Shown piece by piece: positions 1-9,641 of a stretch of DNA of 64,000 bases. Origin of the DNA: Limnobacter parvus (lineage in GTDB: Bacteria; Pseudomonadota; Gammaproteobacteria; Burkholderiales; Burkholderiaceae_B). The position numbers and the translations under genes are program-made. The stretch covers positions 124,001 to 188,000 of the forward strand of contig NZ_JANKHG010000001.1 in the NCBI RefSeq assembly GCF_024623725.1, in the 5' to 3' direction. Within the stretch, counting starts at the first letter, position 1. Each line of letters starts with the position of its first letter. The notes beneath the pieces were generated by a model. It saw nothing but the letters and a program-made list of their open reading frames with translations, did no database searches and was not told the origin of the DNA.

Positions 1-194
1 TGGTGTGCGTCAATGTGCAAGTCACCTTTGGCCACAATGTGCAGATCGAACAGGCCATGACGCGAGATTTGTTCCAGCATGTGGTCCAAAAATGGCACTC
101 CGGTGTCCAGGTGACGTTCGCCTGTTCCATCCAGATTGATTTTGACTGTGATCTGGGTTTCCAGGGTATTGCGGGTAACTTCTGCGGTTCTCAT
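1..194 (-). CDS. hisB: imidazoleglycerol-phosphate dehydratase, N-terminal part (partial)
   Basis: This is the N-terminal 64 residues of HisB, which dehydrates imidazole glycerol phosphate to imidazole acetol phosphate in histidine synthesis. The gene runs off the left edge of the window, so the rest cannot be judged. The visible residues include the family hallmarks: [19 protein letters not shown], with the metal-binding His in FLDHML, followed by [11 protein letters not shown]. The start is an ATG with hisC ending 15 bases upstream, so it is co-transcribed with hisC, hisD and hisG on the minus strand. The monofunctional form (no HisN phosphatase fusion at the N-terminus) is what is expected outside the enterics. 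Confidence 0.93.
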   Translation of the reverse strand, partial: MRTAEVTRNTLETQITVKINLDGTGERHLDTGVPFLDHMLEQISRHGLFDLHIVAKGDLHIDAH

Positions 195-209
195 GATTTT
201 CTAAAAAAG

Positions 210-1310
210 TTATGCGGCCTTGGCAGCCACTTCATCGATGGATTCTTGCACGGCCAACAAAAACTGCTGGTTCTCTTGCTCGGTGCTTACCGTAACGCGC
301 AAGCAATTCTGCAACAGGGGGTGCGCCTTGCCCACGTACTTCACCAAGATACCCTTGTTTTTGAGGGCATCAAATACTTCAAGCGCGTGAGCCACTCGAA
401 AAAGCACAAAATTGGCGCAAGAATCAAACACTTCAACGCCACCATTGGGTGCTTTCAGGTTTTTTAGTGCGTCGGTCAGCACATTGCGCTGATCACGCAG
501 CAATTTGGCCTGCGCCTCGAAAGCCCCAAAATGTTCAAGCGCGAACTGCACTGCGATGCGGGTAAGTACGTTCACATTGTAAGGCGGTCGAACCTTGTCG
601 ATTTGCTCAACCCAGGCAGGACTGGCCACCGCATAGCCCAATCGTGCACCGGCCAAACCCAGCTTGGAAAAGGTGCGCAGTACCAACACATTCGGAAACT
701 CAAGCACACGGGCCATAAATGAAGCATCCGCGAACGCTTCATACGCTTCATCGACCACCACCAAACCGGGCGTGGCCTCAATAATCTGAACAATTTCAGC
801 TTCGCGAAGCGCAACACCGGTGGGGTTGTTAGGGTACGCAAGAAACACTACTTTGGGCTGGTTGGTGGCGATGGCCTTCAACAGGGCCGGCATGTTCAGC
901 GTGAAATCCGGGTTTAAATCAACACCCACGAAGCGGGCATGGCTCCACTGGCTGTAAACCGCATACATCACAAATGTAGGCACGGGCGAAAGCACTGCAT
1001 CGCCGGGCATGCAACAAGCTCGAATAATCAGGTCAATCAGCTCATCGGAACCATTGCCAAACAGCACATGGGCGGCCTTTGGAATGGACGTGCAGGCGCG
1101 CAAGGCCGCTTCCAGTTCAAGCGCCTTGGGTGCCGGGTAGCGATTCAATTCCGCTGCTTTTAGCTGTTGTGCAAGTTCATCGAGCAAATCCGCAGGCATG
1201 CCCTGCGGGTTCTCCATGGCGTCCAGCTTCAGCATGCCAGCAGAAGGCGCGACCACATAGGCTTGCGTGGCTTGAACGTCGGCACGAATTGTTTTTTGAA
1301 GTAGGCTCAT
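210..1310 (-). CDS. hisC: histidinol-phosphate aminotransferase
   Basis: HisC is a PLP-dependent class I/II aminotransferase that converts imidazole acetol phosphate to histidinol phosphate with glutamate as donor. The 366-residue product shows NGSDE at 86-90, YPNNPTG at 159-165, VVDEAYEAF from 185 and the PLP lysine K216 in FSKLGLAGARLGY, in normal order and spacing. The frame stays open upstream into hisD, but the start chosen is the ATG 7 bases after the hisD stop, which gives the usual family N-terminus (MSLLQKTIRADV). It lies between hisD and hisB in the his operon. Nothing looks truncated. Confidence 0.95.
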   Translation of the reverse strand: MSLLQKTIRADVQATQAYVVAPSAGMLKLDAMENPQGMPADLLDELAQQLKAAELNRYPAPKALELEAALRACTSIPKAAHVLFGNGSDELIDLIIRACCMPGDAVLSPVPTFVMYAVYSQWSHARFVGVDLNPDFTLNMPALLKAIATNQPKVVFLAYPNNPTGVALREAEIVQIIEATPGLVVVDEAYEAFADASFMARVLEFPNVLVLRTFSKLGLAGARLGYAVASPAWVEQIDKVRPPYNVNVLTRIAVQFALEHFGAFEAQAKLLRDQRNVLTDALKNLKAPNGGVEVFDSCANFVLFRVAHALEVFDALKNKGILVKYVGKAHPLLQNCLRVTVSTEQENQQFLLAVQESIDEVAAKAA

Positions 1311-1317
1311 GGGCTGT

Positions 1318-2640
1318 TTAATCTGCCTTGCGAAATTTGGGGCCCACGCGGTATTCGGCTGAACGCGCGTGCGCGGGCAAACCTTCCCCATAGGCCAATT
1401 CAGCGGCCACTTCACCCAGCGTGCTGGCGCCTTCACGGCTGGCAAAAATAATGCTGCTGCGTTTTTGGAAATCGTACACACCCAGGGGCGAACTAAAACG
1501 CGCTGTGCCAGCAGTGGGCAGCACGTGGTTGGGTCCTGCACAGTAATCGCCCAGCGATTCACTGGTGTACGGGCCCATGAAAATAGCGCCCGCATGGCGC
1601 AGTTTGCCAACCCAGGCGTCCGGGTCTTGCACGCTCAATTCCAGGTGTTCTGGCGCAATCTGGTTGCTCAGCTCACAGGCCTCTTCCATGTCGCGCACCT
1701 GGATCAGCGCACCGCGATTTTTCAAAGATGTGGCGATCACCGTTGCGCGGGGCATGGTGTCCATCAGGCGCTTGATGCTAGCCTGCACATTGTCCAGAAA
1801 TTCCTTGCTGGGGCTGACCAAAATAGACTGGGCCATTTCATCGTGCTCAGCCTGGCTAAACAGGTCCATGGCGATCCAGTCGGCGTTGGTGCTGCCATCA
1901 CAAATCACCAGAATTTCAGACGGGCCAGCAATCATGTCAATGCCCACGGCGCCAAATACACGGCGCTTGGCTTCGGCCACATAGGCATTGCCGGGGCCTA
2001 CAATTTTGTCCACGCGTGGCACGGTTTGCGTTCCATAGGCTAGGGCTGCCACTGCTTGTGCGCCGCCAATGGTGAACACACGGTCTACACCCGCAAGGTG
2101 CGCCGCCGCCAATACCATCTGGTTTCTTACGCCACTGGGTGTGGGCACCACCATGATGACTTCCTTCACACCCGCAACCTTGGCAGGCACTGCGTTCATC
2201 AGTACAGATGAAGGATAAGCGGCCTTGCCGCCCGGTACGTACAAACCAGCACGGTCGAGGGAAGTAACACGCTGGCCTAGGCGGGTGCCGTCGGCCTCGG
2301 TGAATTCCCAGCTTTCTGCAATTTGATGTTCGTGAAACGCGCGCACGCGTTGTGCGGCCACTTTCAAGGCTTCGCGCTGGGCAGGGTCAAGCGTGTCGAA
2401 CGCGTGCTTCAGTTCGTCTTGCCCAATTTCAAGTTCAGCGGCGCAGCTGGCTTTCACACGGTCAAATTTCTCCGTGAATTCCAGCAGGGCTTCGTCACCG
2501 CGCTGGCGCACCGCATGAATAATATCGGCCACTGCGCCTTCCACATGGGGATCGCGTTGTTCTTCATAGGCGAGCAATGCGCGGAACTGCTCGGCAAAGT
2601 TGGCATCTACTGTAGACAATCGACGAATTTGGGAAGACAT
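1318..2640 (-). CDS. hisD: histidinol dehydrogenase
   Basis: HisD is a zinc-dependent, NAD-linked enzyme that oxidises histidinol to histidine in two steps, the last reactions of the pathway. The 440-residue length is standard. Visible motifs are the signature [13 protein letters not shown], the zinc-site [10 protein letters not shown] segment, the catalytic Glu-His pair in APEHLEL, and GPNHVLPT, all in family order. It follows hisG by 20 bases and precedes hisC by 7, so it belongs to one minus-strand transcript. A long open frame on the opposite strand is a codon-bias shadow. Confidence 0.96.
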   Translation of the reverse strand: MSSQIRRLSTVDANFAEQFRALLAYEEQRDPHVEGAVADIIHAVRQRGDEALLEFTEKFDRVKASCAAELEIGQDELKHAFDTLDPAQREALKVAAQRVRAFHEHQIAESWEFTEADGTRLGQRVTSLDRAGLYVPGGKAAYPSSVLMNAVPAKVAGVKEVIMVVPTPSGVRNQMVLAAAHLAGVDRVFTIGGAQAVAALAYGTQTVPRVDKIVGPGNAYVAEAKRRVFGAVGIDMIAGPSEILVICDGSTNADWIAMDLFSQAEHDEMAQSILVSPSKEFLDNVQASIKRLMDTMPRATVIATSLKNRGALIQVRDMEEACELSNQIAPEHLELSVQDPDAWVGKLRHAGAIFMGPYTSESLGDYCAGPNHVLPTAGTARFSSPLGVYDFQKRSSIIFASREGASTLGEVAAELAYGEGLPAHARSAEYRVGPKFRKAD

Positions 2641-2660
2641 TTTTTACTACCTTTTAAATA

Positions 2661-3296
2661 TCACGCAACAGCTTGGGTAAACACATCCAGAATTGGCTGC
2701 AAAGCCTCGTATTTGATTTTCAATGCGGCCTGGTTCACGACCAATCGTGAAGATATTTCACAAATTTCCTCAACCTCGACCAGCTTGTTGGCGCGCAAAG
2801 TAGAGCCAGTGCTGACCAAATCCACAATTGCATCGGCCAATCCCACCAACGGTGCCAATTCCATGGAACCGTACAACTTGATCAAATCGACGTGCACACC
2901 GCGATTGGCAAAGTGCTCGCGCGCGCTGTTCACATATTTGGTGGCAATGCGCAAACGTGCGCCCTGCTTCACTGCGCTGGCATAATCGAAACCTTCCGGA
3001 GCGGCCACGCACAAACGGCACTTGGCGATCTCCAGGTCGAGAGGTTGATACAAACCAGCGCCAGAATGTTCAATCAGCACATCTTTGCCGGCAACACCCA
3101 AATCGGCAGCGCCATGCTGAACATAAGTGGGTACATCAGTGGCGCGTACAATGATGATTTGCACGTCTGCACGGTTGGTGCCGATAATCAGCTTGCGCGA
3201 TTTTTCCGGGTCTTCAGAAGGCACAATGCCCGCCTTTTCAAGCAGGGGCAGGGTTTCTTCGAAAATGCGTCCTTTGGACAAAGCCAATGTAATCAT
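2661..3296 (-). CDS. hisG: ATP phosphoribosyltransferase catalytic subunit, short form
   Basis: HisG condenses ATP and PRPP, the first and feedback-controlled step of histidine synthesis. At 211 residues it is the short form, which has no C-terminal regulatory domain and in known systems works as a hetero-octamer with HisZ. No hisZ is visible in this window, so it must be elsewhere if the rule holds. Motifs include [16 protein letters not shown] at the N-terminus, the [12 protein letters not shown] segment and the PRPP-loop-like [11 protein letters not shown]. Its ATG overlaps the murA stop by 4 bases (ATGA), implying translational coupling of murA and hisG. Confidence 0.95.
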   Translation of the reverse strand: MITLALSKGRIFEETLPLLEKAGIVPSEDPEKSRKLIIGTNRADVQIIIVRATDVPTYVQHGAADLGVAGKDVLIEHSGAGLYQPLDLEIAKCRLCVAAPEGFDYASAVKQGARLRIATKYVNSAREHFANRGVHVDLIKLYGSMELAPLVGLADAIVDLVSTGSTLRANKLVEVEEICEISSRLVVNQAALKIKYEALQPILDVFTQAVA

Positions 3297-4549
3297 TCGG
3301 CTACCCGCTGTACATCAGCGCCAAGCTTGCGCAATTTTTCTTCCATGCGGTCGTAGCCACGATCCAGGTGATAAATGCGGTCAATCCGCGTTTCATCACT
3401 GGCAGCCAGGCCGGTAATCACCAGGCCAGCAGACGCCCGCAGGTCAGTTGCCATCACCGTGGCGCCCTCCAGGCGTTCCACGCCCTTGATCACGGCGGTG
3501 TGGCCTTCAATTTCAATGTTCGCGCCCAAACGGACCATTTCCTGAACATGCATGAAACGATTCTCAAAAATGGTTTCGTTCACCACTGCAGTGCCATCGG
3601 CCACGCAGTTCACCGCCATCAATTGGGCTTGCATGTCGGTGGCAAAACCAGGGAACGGCGCGGTGCGCGCACCCACCGCGATTGGGCGGCTGTTCATGCT
3701 GGCGTGTATACGGGTGCCATCCACGTCTATTTTCACACCGGCCGTGCGCAGCTTTTCGATGGTGGCGTCCATGCTGTTGGCATCGGTGTTGTTCAAGGTG
3801 ATGTTGCCACCACACGCAGCCACTGCGCACAAGAAGGTTCCGGCTTCAATTCGATCAGGCATTACCTGGTACTCGCAGCCATGCAGCTTTTCAACGCCAT
3901 GCACAATCACAGTGTCGGTGCCTATGCCTTCAATTTTTGCGCCCATTTTCACAAGCATGTGAGCCAAATCAACCACTTCCGGTTCTCGGGCAGCATTCTC
4001 GATGATGGTAGTACCCTCTGCCAGTGTGGCAGCCATCATCAAGTTTTCAGTACCGGTCACTGTCACCATGTCGGTCACAATGCGTGCGCCTTTCAAACGC
4101 TTGGCTTTGGCGTGAATGTAACCTTTTTCGATCGTGATTTCCGCACCCATAGCCTGCAAACCCTTGATGTGCTGGTCCACGGGGCGCTGGCCGATGGCGC
4201 AACCGCCTGGCAAACTCACGCTGGCTTCACCAAAGCGCGCAACGAGTGGGCCCAGCACCAAAATACTGGCACGCATGGTTTTCACCAGGTCGTAGCTGGC
4301 AATTGGCTCGGAAATCTCCTCAGCGCGCAAAGCCAGCTGATTTTCACCATGCCAAAAACACTGCACGCCCATGGAACCCAGCAAACGCAGGCAGGTATTG
4401 ATGTCACGCAGACGCGGCACATTGGTAATGCTGACCGGTTCAGAGGTCAGCAAACTGGCGCACAAAATTGGTAGCGCTGCATTTTTAGCGCCAGAAATTG
4501 TGACTTCACCGTGAAGCGGCTTTCCGCCACGAACCAAAAAAGAATCCAT
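3293..4549 (-). CDS. murA: UDP-N-acetylglucosamine 1-carboxyvinyltransferase
   Basis: MurA transfers enolpyruvate from PEP to UDP-GlcNAc, the first committed step of peptidoglycan precursor synthesis in the cytoplasm. The 418-residue product has the expected [11 protein letters not shown] motif near the N-terminus and the catalytic Cys, here C117 in [15 protein letters not shown]. Because the Cys is retained, there is no sequence sign of intrinsic fosfomycin resistance by Cys-to-Asp replacement. It sits between ibaG and hisG, an order shared with many beta- and gammaproteobacteria (mla–ibaG–murA). Confidence 0.97.
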   Translation of the reverse strand: MDSFLVRGGKPLHGEVTISGAKNAALPILCASLLTSEPVSITNVPRLRDINTCLRLLGSMGVQCFWHGENQLALRAEEISEPIASYDLVKTMRASILVLGPLVARFGEASVSLPGGCAIGQRPVDQHIKGLQAMGAEITIEKGYIHAKAKRLKGARIVTDMVTVTGTENLMMAATLAEGTTIIENAAREPEVVDLAHMLVKMGAKIEGIGTDTVIVHGVEKLHGCEYQVMPDRIEAGTFLCAVAACGGNITLNNTDANSMDATIEKLRTAGVKIDVDGTRIHASMNSRPIAVGARTAPFPGFATDMQAQLMAVNCVADGTAVVNETIFENRFMHVQEMVRLGANIEIEGHTAVIKGVERLEGATVMATDLRASAGLVITGLAASDETRIDRIYHLDRGYDRMEEKLRKLGADVQRVAE

Positions 4550-4565
4550 TGAAAGGCAGTCCTTT

Positions 4566-4808
4566 TTATACTTGTTTTTGCGCCCACTCAGTGGGCGTTA
4601 ATGTTTTCATCGACAGGGCGTGGATTTCTGCACGCATTCTGTCTCCCAGTACTGCATACACTTTTTGATGCCGCTGGATTAGGCGCAGGCCTTCGAAGGC
4701 ACTCGCCACGATGACTGCCTCAAAATGCTGACCGTCACCAGACACAGTCAGGTGTTCGCATTCCAGACCCTGCGCAATATAGCCGCGAACGGTTTCAGGC
4801 AACAACAT
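4566..4808 (-). CDS. ibaG: BolA-family protein, IbaG type
   Basis: An 80-residue BolA/IbaG family protein. Family members partner with monothiol glutaredoxins in iron-sulfur trafficking; IbaG is named for its acid-stress phenotype in E. coli. The product shows the fold's typical pieces: a central [26 protein letters not shown] segment containing the RHQ-x-VY signature, and a short C-terminal [12 protein letters not shown] helix. It lies directly upstream of murA, the same place ibaG holds in E. coli. That synteny, rather than sequence alone, is why I prefer IbaG to BolA. Confidence 0.85.
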   Translation of the reverse strand: MLLPETVRGYIAQGLECEHLTVSGDGQHFEAVIVASAFEGLRLIQRHQKVYAVLGDRMRAEIHALSMKTLTPTEWAQKQV

Positions 4809-4841
4809 GATTTTTCCTATCCTTTTGATTCAACAGCACTA

Positions 4842-5597
4842 TTATCCCCTCAATTTGTAGCCAGAGGTCACCATGCGCAACGCAATTGCGGTCAGAACCA
4901 CCCAGGCCACCACACCAACCGCCAGGCTGAACCATGGGCTTACATCGCTTACCCCAAAAAAACCAAAACGGAAGCCGTCGATCAGGTAGAAAAAAGGGTT
5001 GAAATGCGAAATGGTTTGCCACAAATCGGGCAAAGAATGGATGGAATAGAACACACCCGACAAAAACGTGGCCGGCATGATGATGAAATTCTGGAATGCG
5101 GCAAGCTGGTCGAACTTTTCCGCCCAGATGCCCGCAATAACGCCCATGGTGCCCAACAAAGCAGAACCCACCAAGGCGTGCACCAAAATCCACAAGGGGT
5201 TGTGCACATGCAAACCCACAAAGGCCACTGTAACCAGCAGCACACCCAAGCCCACTGCAATGCCGCGCGCCATGGAGGCCAATACATAGGCGGAGAAAAA
5301 CTCTAAATGCGACAAGGGTGGCAGCAACACGAACACCAAGTTGCCTGTAATTTTCGATTGAATCAGGCTGGACGAAGAATTGGCAAACGCGTTCTGCAAC
5401 ACCGACATCATGACCAAGCCTGGCACTAGAAATGCCGCATAGCTTACGCCGGGGTAAGGCTCTACCTTGCCATCCAGTACATGCGAGAAGATCATGAGAT
5501 ACAGCAAGGCCGTAACCACGGGTGCCAGCACAGTTTGAAAACTAACCTTCCAGAAACGCAGAATTTCTTTTTTGAACAGGGTTTGCCAACCAGTCAT
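4842..5597 (-). CDS. ABC-2 type transporter permease
   Basis: Inner-membrane permease of an ABC exporter, 251 residues, with about six hydrophobic segments (for example TVLAPVVTALLYLMIF near 25, AFLVPGLVMMSVL near 55, GIAVGLGVLLVTVAFVGL near 115 and a C-terminal SLAVGVVAWVVLTAIAL). It matches the YadH/NodJ-like ABC-2 family, whose members export polysaccharides, drugs or lipids; the substrate cannot be read from sequence. Its ATG overlaps the stop of the ATPase gene by 4 bases, so the two form one transporter. In E. coli the corresponding position between mlaB and ibaG is empty, so this pair is an addition to the conserved block. Confidence 0.88.
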   Translation of the reverse strand: MTGWQTLFKKEILRFWKVSFQTVLAPVVTALLYLMIFSHVLDGKVEPYPGVSYAAFLVPGLVMMSVLQNAFANSSSSLIQSKITGNLVFVLLPPLSHLEFFSAYVLASMARGIAVGLGVLLVTVAFVGLHVHNPLWILVHALVGSALLGTMGVIAGIWAEKFDQLAAFQNFIIMPATFLSGVFYSIHSLPDLWQTISHFNPFFYLIDGFRFGFFGVSDVSPWFSLAVGVVAWVVLTAIALRMVTSGYKLRG

Positions 5598-6502
5598 TTC
5601 TTACCCCCGCTCATCAATTGCACGAACACTTCCTCAAGATCTGGTTTCTCGATGCTGCATTCCAGTACATCCAGGTGTTCAATGCGGCATTGCGCCAAAA
5701 TTTGTTCAATTTCAGCTGGACCGTTTAAAGCCAGGGTGTAGCGCCCCTCGCTGACATTGGCTTTTAACACACGAGCTTGCAGGCTTGCCGGCAACACGCC
5801 GTTCAACTGCATGTTCAGGGTTTGACTGGCATGTTTCTTCAGCAGATTGGGTGTAGTGTCCACGGTGAGCACCGCACCACCTTTCAACATGGCAATTCGA
5901 TTGCAGAGGGTTTCGGCCTCTTCCAGGTAGTGGGTGGTCAGCAAAATCGTGTGACCTTTTTCGTTCAAGCCCGCAATAAACTTCCACAGGGTTTGACGAA
6001 GTTCAACATCCACGCCCGCCGTGGGTTCGTCCAGCACGATCACGGGCGGCTTGTGAACCAAAGCCTGCGCGACCATTACACGGCGTTTCATGCCGCCTGA
6101 AAGGGTACGCATATTGCTGTTGGCCTTGTCCATCAAACTTAAGGAATGAAGCAGTTCATCAATCCAGTCGTCGTTCTTTTTCAGGCCAAAATAACCAGAT
6201 TGAAAGCGCAAAGTTTCGCGTACCGAGAAAAAAGGATCAAACACCAATTCTTGAGGAACGATGCCGATGCTGCGGCGGGCATCGCGAAACTGCCCTACTA
6301 CATCAAAACCCATCACCTTGGCAGTGCCTGCGCTTGCGCGGCTTAAGCCAGCAATTATATTGATCAAGGTGGTTTTGCCAGCGCCATTGGGGCCAAGCAG
6401 CGCAAAAAACTCCCCTTCCTTCACGGTTAGAGAGACATCGTTCAAAGAACGAAATTCACCGAAATACTTGGATACCGAGCTGAGCTCTAGTGCAAACGAC
6501 AT
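5594..6502 (-). CDS. ABC transporter ATP-binding protein
   Basis: Cytoplasmic ATPase partner of the downstream ABC-2 permease. It carries Walker [10 protein letters not shown], signature LSGGMKRRVM, and Walker B VIVLDEPTAGVD, followed by the H-loop TTHYLEEAE. The C-terminal ~90 residues form the accessory domain common in YadG/CcmA-like exporter ATPases. I chose the ATG that gives MSFALELSS (302 residues); a GTG four codons upstream is possible but has no better ribosome site. Export substrate unknown; YadG-like is the closest family I can name. Confidence 0.9.
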   Translation of the reverse strand: MSFALELSSVSKYFGEFRSLNDVSLTVKEGEFFALLGPNGAGKTTLINIIAGLSRASAGTAKVMGFDVVGQFRDARRSIGIVPQELVFDPFFSVRETLRFQSGYFGLKKNDDWIDELLHSLSLMDKANSNMRTLSGGMKRRVMVAQALVHKPPVIVLDEPTAGVDVELRQTLWKFIAGLNEKGHTILLTTHYLEEAETLCNRIAMLKGGAVLTVDTTPNLLKKHASQTLNMQLNGVLPASLQARVLKANVSEGRYTLALNGPAEIEQILAQCRIEHLDVLECSIEKPDLEEVFVQLMSGGKK

Positions 6503-6535
6503 GACTTCTCGCACCGATGTAAGGTGCTACGAGTT

Positions 6536-6787
6536 TTAGGAGAAGAGAGATTGTACTCCGTAGGCAGCAATCAAACTGTCGAGCTGTGCGGGTGGGTGTT
6601 GTAGTTCAAGGGTTTTGTCTGATTTAAGCGCACGCTTGGCTGCCAAAATGACAGCCAATGCGGTTGAATCAATTTGCTTGACAGAAGAGAAGTCGATCAC
6701 GTGATCGCCATTTGCAAAAGCCTTGGTAACCTCAGCAATAACCTGGTCACCGTTGCGCACGGTGATGTGATCGGCCTGTACTTTCAT
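6536..6787 (-). CDS. mlaB: MlaB-type STAS domain protein
   Basis: An 83-residue stand-alone STAS domain. In the Mla ABC transporter (MlaFEDB, inner membrane), MlaB binds the MlaF ATPase and supports complex assembly. The product has the STAS pattern of a short beta strand, the VIDFSSVKQIDSTALAVIL core with the conserved D-S-T/S-A/G loop, and a final helix. It begins one base after the mlaC stop and ends the mla operon, as in E. coli. The call rests on position plus STAS pattern, since the domain itself is short and weakly conserved. Confidence 0.87.
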   Translation of the reverse strand: MKVQADHITVRNGDQVIAEVTKAFANGDHVIDFSSVKQIDSTALAVILAAKRALKSDKTLELQHPPAQLDSLIAAYGVQSLFS

Positions 6788-6788
6788 T

Positions 6789-7412
6789 TCAGCCCTTGGT
6801 GTTCAGTGTTTTCAGGGTTTGAATCAAGCCATCCACGCCAGTACTGGCAAGCACTGGGCCAAACTGCGCCTTGTAAGAGTCGACCAGCCACAGGCCTAGT
6901 ACGCTCAAATCATAAATCAGCCACTTGCCGTCTTTCTTTTCAACGCGATAGGCCAAGTCAATTGGAGGCGCACCCTTCTGGATTACCCGGCTATTGACGA
7001 TCACATCCGTGTCTTCCGGACGAGCACGCAAGCGATCCACCTGAAGGGTTTGATCGCCCACTTGAGACAGCGCACCAGAGTACGTTTTCACCAGCAACAC
7101 GCGAAACTCTTTGATGATCTGTTCACGTTGCTCAGGTGTGGCTTCGCGCCAGGGTCGGCCAACGACCAACTGGGTCATGCGGCGAAAATTCACATTCGGC
7201 ATCACCTTTTGATCAATCAGGGCATCCAGTTTCCTGGGATCAGCAATCAACTCCTGCTTGCGCGCCTTGATGTCGGCCAACACTTCATTGCTGAACTTCT
7301 CAACAAACTCATTGGCTGGAACCTCTTGAGCCAATGCAGGCTGGGACAGCAAACCAAGGCCCAGGGTTGCAACAGCCGCCCAGCGAAACATTCTGTTCAA
7401 AGCAGTATTCAT
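6789..7412 (-). CDS. mlaC: periplasmic phospholipid-binding protein MlaC
   Basis: MlaC ferries phospholipids across the periplasm between outer-membrane MlaA and inner-membrane MlaFEDB. The 207-residue product starts with a clear signal peptide (hydrophobic AAVATLGLGLLSQPALA, cleavage expected after ALA) followed by the MlaC/Ttg2D pattern: VLADIKAR near 45, VMPNVNFRRMTQLVVG, PEQREQIIKEFRVLLVKTYSGAL and DGKWLIYDLSVLGLWLVDSYKAQF. I chose the ATG that gives MNTALNRMF; an upstream in-frame ATG adds six residues. It lies between mlaA and mlaB. Confidence 0.93.
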   Translation of the reverse strand: MNTALNRMFRWAAVATLGLGLLSQPALAQEVPANEFVEKFSNEVLADIKARKQELIADPRKLDALIDQKVMPNVNFRRMTQLVVGRPWREATPEQREQIIKEFRVLLVKTYSGALSQVGDQTLQVDRLRARPEDTDVIVNSRVIQKGAPPIDLAYRVEKKDGKWLIYDLSVLGLWLVDSYKAQFGPVLASTGVDGLIQTLKTLNTKG

Positions 7413-7481
7413 GATTTTTCCAAAAAACATTATTCATTTAAAACGCGACATTCACCTGGTGGTTGACCACCGTCAGCGCAA

Positions 7482-8354
7482 TCAGTTCACCAAACCCAAA
7501 CCAAGCCTTGCACGCTCACTTTGTTTCAGATCAGCAGAAAGAATCAAATTGCGGTCCAGATCAACCTGGGCATTGCGAACCAAAGCCGCTTTAAAGGGTG
7601 GAAATGCCTCGGGCGCTTCGCTGCTGGACTCATCGTCGTAATCGTCATACACCTGTTCATTTGGATCGGGTGCACCATCACGAATCTGGCTGGCGCGTCG
7701 TTTCAAGAACGCATCACGAACAAAGGCGTATTGATCCAGTGCAATGCGTTCCACCAAATCGGTTGCCGGCAACAGACGTGCACGGGTATTCACCACATTC
7801 ACGACCAGCAAGCTGTTGCGCACGCGCACATTCTCGTAGTGGTACAAGGGATCAAGCGGGGCATCAACAAAACGTGCCGGCGCATCACGAAACGTACTTG
7901 GCCCAAGCAAAGGCAACACCAGGTAAGGCCCCGAGCCAATCCCCCACACACCCAGGGTTTGACCGAAGTCTTCGTCGTTTTTCTGGAAACCCAACTCAGT
8001 GGCCACGTCTGCCAGACCAACAATTCCTATGGTGCTGTTCAGGGCAAAGCGTGTGATGTCGCTGCCTGCAGCCTTGGGCTTGCCCTGCAACAGGTTATTA
8101 ACCGCAATGCTGATGTCGTCCAGGTTCGAGAAAAAATTCCCGATCACGGTTTTGATCTCAGGCGGAGTGACTTTGTCGTAACCTTGGGCCAAGGGCTTGA
8201 GCACCGCCTTGTCCACAACCTGATTGAAACCGTCGACTGATCGGTTAAAGCCTTCGAGCGGATCCGCGTCTGAAGGGGCTCGCATGGTGGTGCAGGCGGA
8301 GGACAAACTCACCACGCCGACCAACAAACACAATTTACGAATGGACATTAACAC
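7482..8354 (-). CDS. mlaA: outer-membrane lipoprotein MlaA (VacJ)
   Basis: MlaA extracts misplaced phospholipids from the outer leaflet of the outer membrane and passes them to MlaC. A signal peptide ends in the lipobox LSSAC, giving a lipidated Cys at residue 21, followed by the family's DPLEGFNRSVDGFNQVVD start and YLVLPLLGPSTFRD motif. The GTG at 8354 has a well-placed GGGGA; an ATG two codons downstream is the alternative. At 290 residues it carries an acidic C-terminal tail (YDDYDDESSSEAPE) longer than the E. coli protein. In E. coli mlaA is unlinked; here it is inside the mla operon, between mlaD and mlaC. Confidence 0.93.
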   Translation of the reverse strand: MLMSIRKLCLLVGVVSLSSACTTMRAPSDADPLEGFNRSVDGFNQVVDKAVLKPLAQGYDKVTPPEIKTVIGNFFSNLDDISIAVNNLLQGKPKAAGSDITRFALNSTIGIVGLADVATELGFQKNDEDFGQTLGVWGIGSGPYLVLPLLGPSTFRDAPARFVDAPLDPLYHYENVRVRNSLLVVNVVNTRARLLPATDLVERIALDQYAFVRDAFLKRRASQIRDGAPDPNEQVYDDYDDESSSEAPEAFPPFKAALVRNAQVDLDRNLILSADLKQSERARLGLGLVN

Positions 8355-8369
8355 TTCAAATCCCCTTCA

Positions 8370-8843
8370 TCACTTTTCGGAGTCGCCTTCCGACGCTTTA
8401 CTAAACAGGAACTGACTAATCAGGTTTTCGAGTACCACAGCAGACTGCGTACGCCCAAATTTGTCGCCACCCGCAAGGTTTTCCAGATCACCGCCAACCT
8501 CAATACCGACGTATTGCTCGCCCAGCAGACCCGAGGTCAGAATTCTAGCTGAAGAGTCTTTTGGAAACTCGAAGCCTTCCTCCAAATCCAGGGCAACCAC
8601 CGCACGAAAAGTAACCGGATCAAGGTTGATGTTACCGACTCGTCCAACAGTTACGCCAGCACTTTTAACAGGCGCGCGAGGCTTCAGTCCACCAATGTTG
8701 TCAAATTCAGCGGTCACTCTGTACTGGTCACCAGTGGTGAAGGAGCTCAGATTACCGGCCTTGAGCGCCAAAAACACCAAGGCCAGCGCACCCAAAAGTA
8801 CAAACAGGCCAACCCAAAAATCCACTACTGCGTTCTTTTTCAT
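8370..8843 (-). CDS. mlaD: MCE-domain protein MlaD
   Basis: MlaD is the inner-membrane-anchored MCE protein whose hexameric ring forms the lipid channel on the periplasmic face of MlaFEDB. The product (157 residues) has one N-terminal transmembrane helix (VVDFWVGLFVLLGALALVFLAL) and a single MCE domain with YRVTAEFDNIGGLKPRAPVKSAGVTVGRV and LLGEQYVGIEVGG, ending in a short helix. The length is typical of the single-MCE type. It sits 12 bases after mlaE in the operon order mlaF-E-D-A-C-B. Confidence 0.95.
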   Translation of the reverse strand: MKKNAVVDFWVGLFVLLGALALVFLALKAGNLSSFTTGDQYRVTAEFDNIGGLKPRAPVKSAGVTVGRVGNINLDPVTFRAVVALDLEEGFEFPKDSSARILTSGLLGEQYVGIEVGGDLENLAGGDKFGRTQSAVVLENLISQFLFSKASEGDSEK

Positions 8844-8855
8844 ACCATTGATCCG

Positions 8856-9641
8856 TTAAATACTGAACATAAGTGCTGTAAGCACAAAATCGAGCCCCAA
8901 AATTGTCAAGGACGAAATCACCACGGTTCTCGTGGTGGCCCGTGAAACACCCTCTGGGGTAGGCTGACATGCATAGCCTTGAAACAAGGCAATCGAGCTG
9001 ACAGCCAGGCCGAACACCACGCTTTTGATCACGCCGTTCAGGATATCGTCGCGCACATCCACCCCAGCCTGCATTTGCGACCAGAATGCGCCTGAATCCA
9101 CACCAATCAACAACACGCCTACAACATAGCCACCAAAAATACCGACAGCACTAAACAAGGCGGCCAACAAGGGCAACGACACCAGACCAGCGACCCAGCG
9201 CGGAGCCACGATACGTGCTTTGGGGTCTACAGCCATCATTTCCATGGCGGTAAGCTGCTCTCCAGCTTTCATTAGGCCAATTTCGGCTGTCAGTGACGTT
9301 CCCGCCCGGCCAGCGAACAACAACGCGGACACCACCGGCCCCAATTCACGCACCAAAGACAAGGCCACCAACAAACCAAGTGCTTGCTCGGCACCGTAGC
9401 GGTTCAAAGTGTAGTAGCCCTGAAGCCCCAGTACGAAGCCAACAAAGAGGCCTGACACTACAATGATCACCAGCGAGTAGTTACCAATAAAATGAATTTG
9501 ATCGATGATCAAGCGCGGCCGTAGCAACGCCTTGGGCAGCAACAAAAACAGCGCCCCGACGAAACGGGCAAACACACCCAGCCCCACAATTGTGTCGATT
9601 ACGCCGGCACCCAAACGAGAAATCAGGATGGCTGGATTCAT
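8856..9641 (-). CDS. mlaE: phospholipid ABC transporter permease MlaE
   Basis: MlaE is the membrane-spanning subunit of the Mla transporter. The 261-residue protein has about five to six hydrophobic helices and the family's characteristic segments: [54 protein letters not shown] (the conserved loop that contacts MlaF), and the C-terminal [29 protein letters not shown]. Its start overlaps the mlaF stop by 4 bases. Partners MlaF, MlaD and MlaB are all in the same operon. Confidence 0.95.
   Translation of the reverse strand: MNPAILISRLGAGVIDTIVGLGVFARFVGALFLLLPKALLRPRLIIDQIHFIGNYSLVIIVVSGLFVGFVLGLQGYYTLNRYGAEQALGLLVALSLVRELGPVVSALLFAGRAGTSLTAEIGLMKAGEQLTAMEMMAVDPKARIVAPRWVAGLVSLPLLAALFSAVGIFGGYVVGVLLIGVDSGAFWSQMQAGVDVRDDILNGVIKSVVFGLAVSSIALFQGYACQPTPEGVSRATTRTVVISSLTILGLDFVLTALMFSI

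Noticed and set aside
1369-2043. Long open frame (224 codons) on the plus strand inside hisD
   Set aside because: It mirrors the hisD codon pattern, has no ribosome site or family motif, and hisD is fully conserved across it.
3368-4474. Long His-rich open frame (368 codons) on the plus strand inside murA
   Set aside because: It is the complement of murA; the composition is explained by reversed murA codons and MurA motifs are complete on the other strand.
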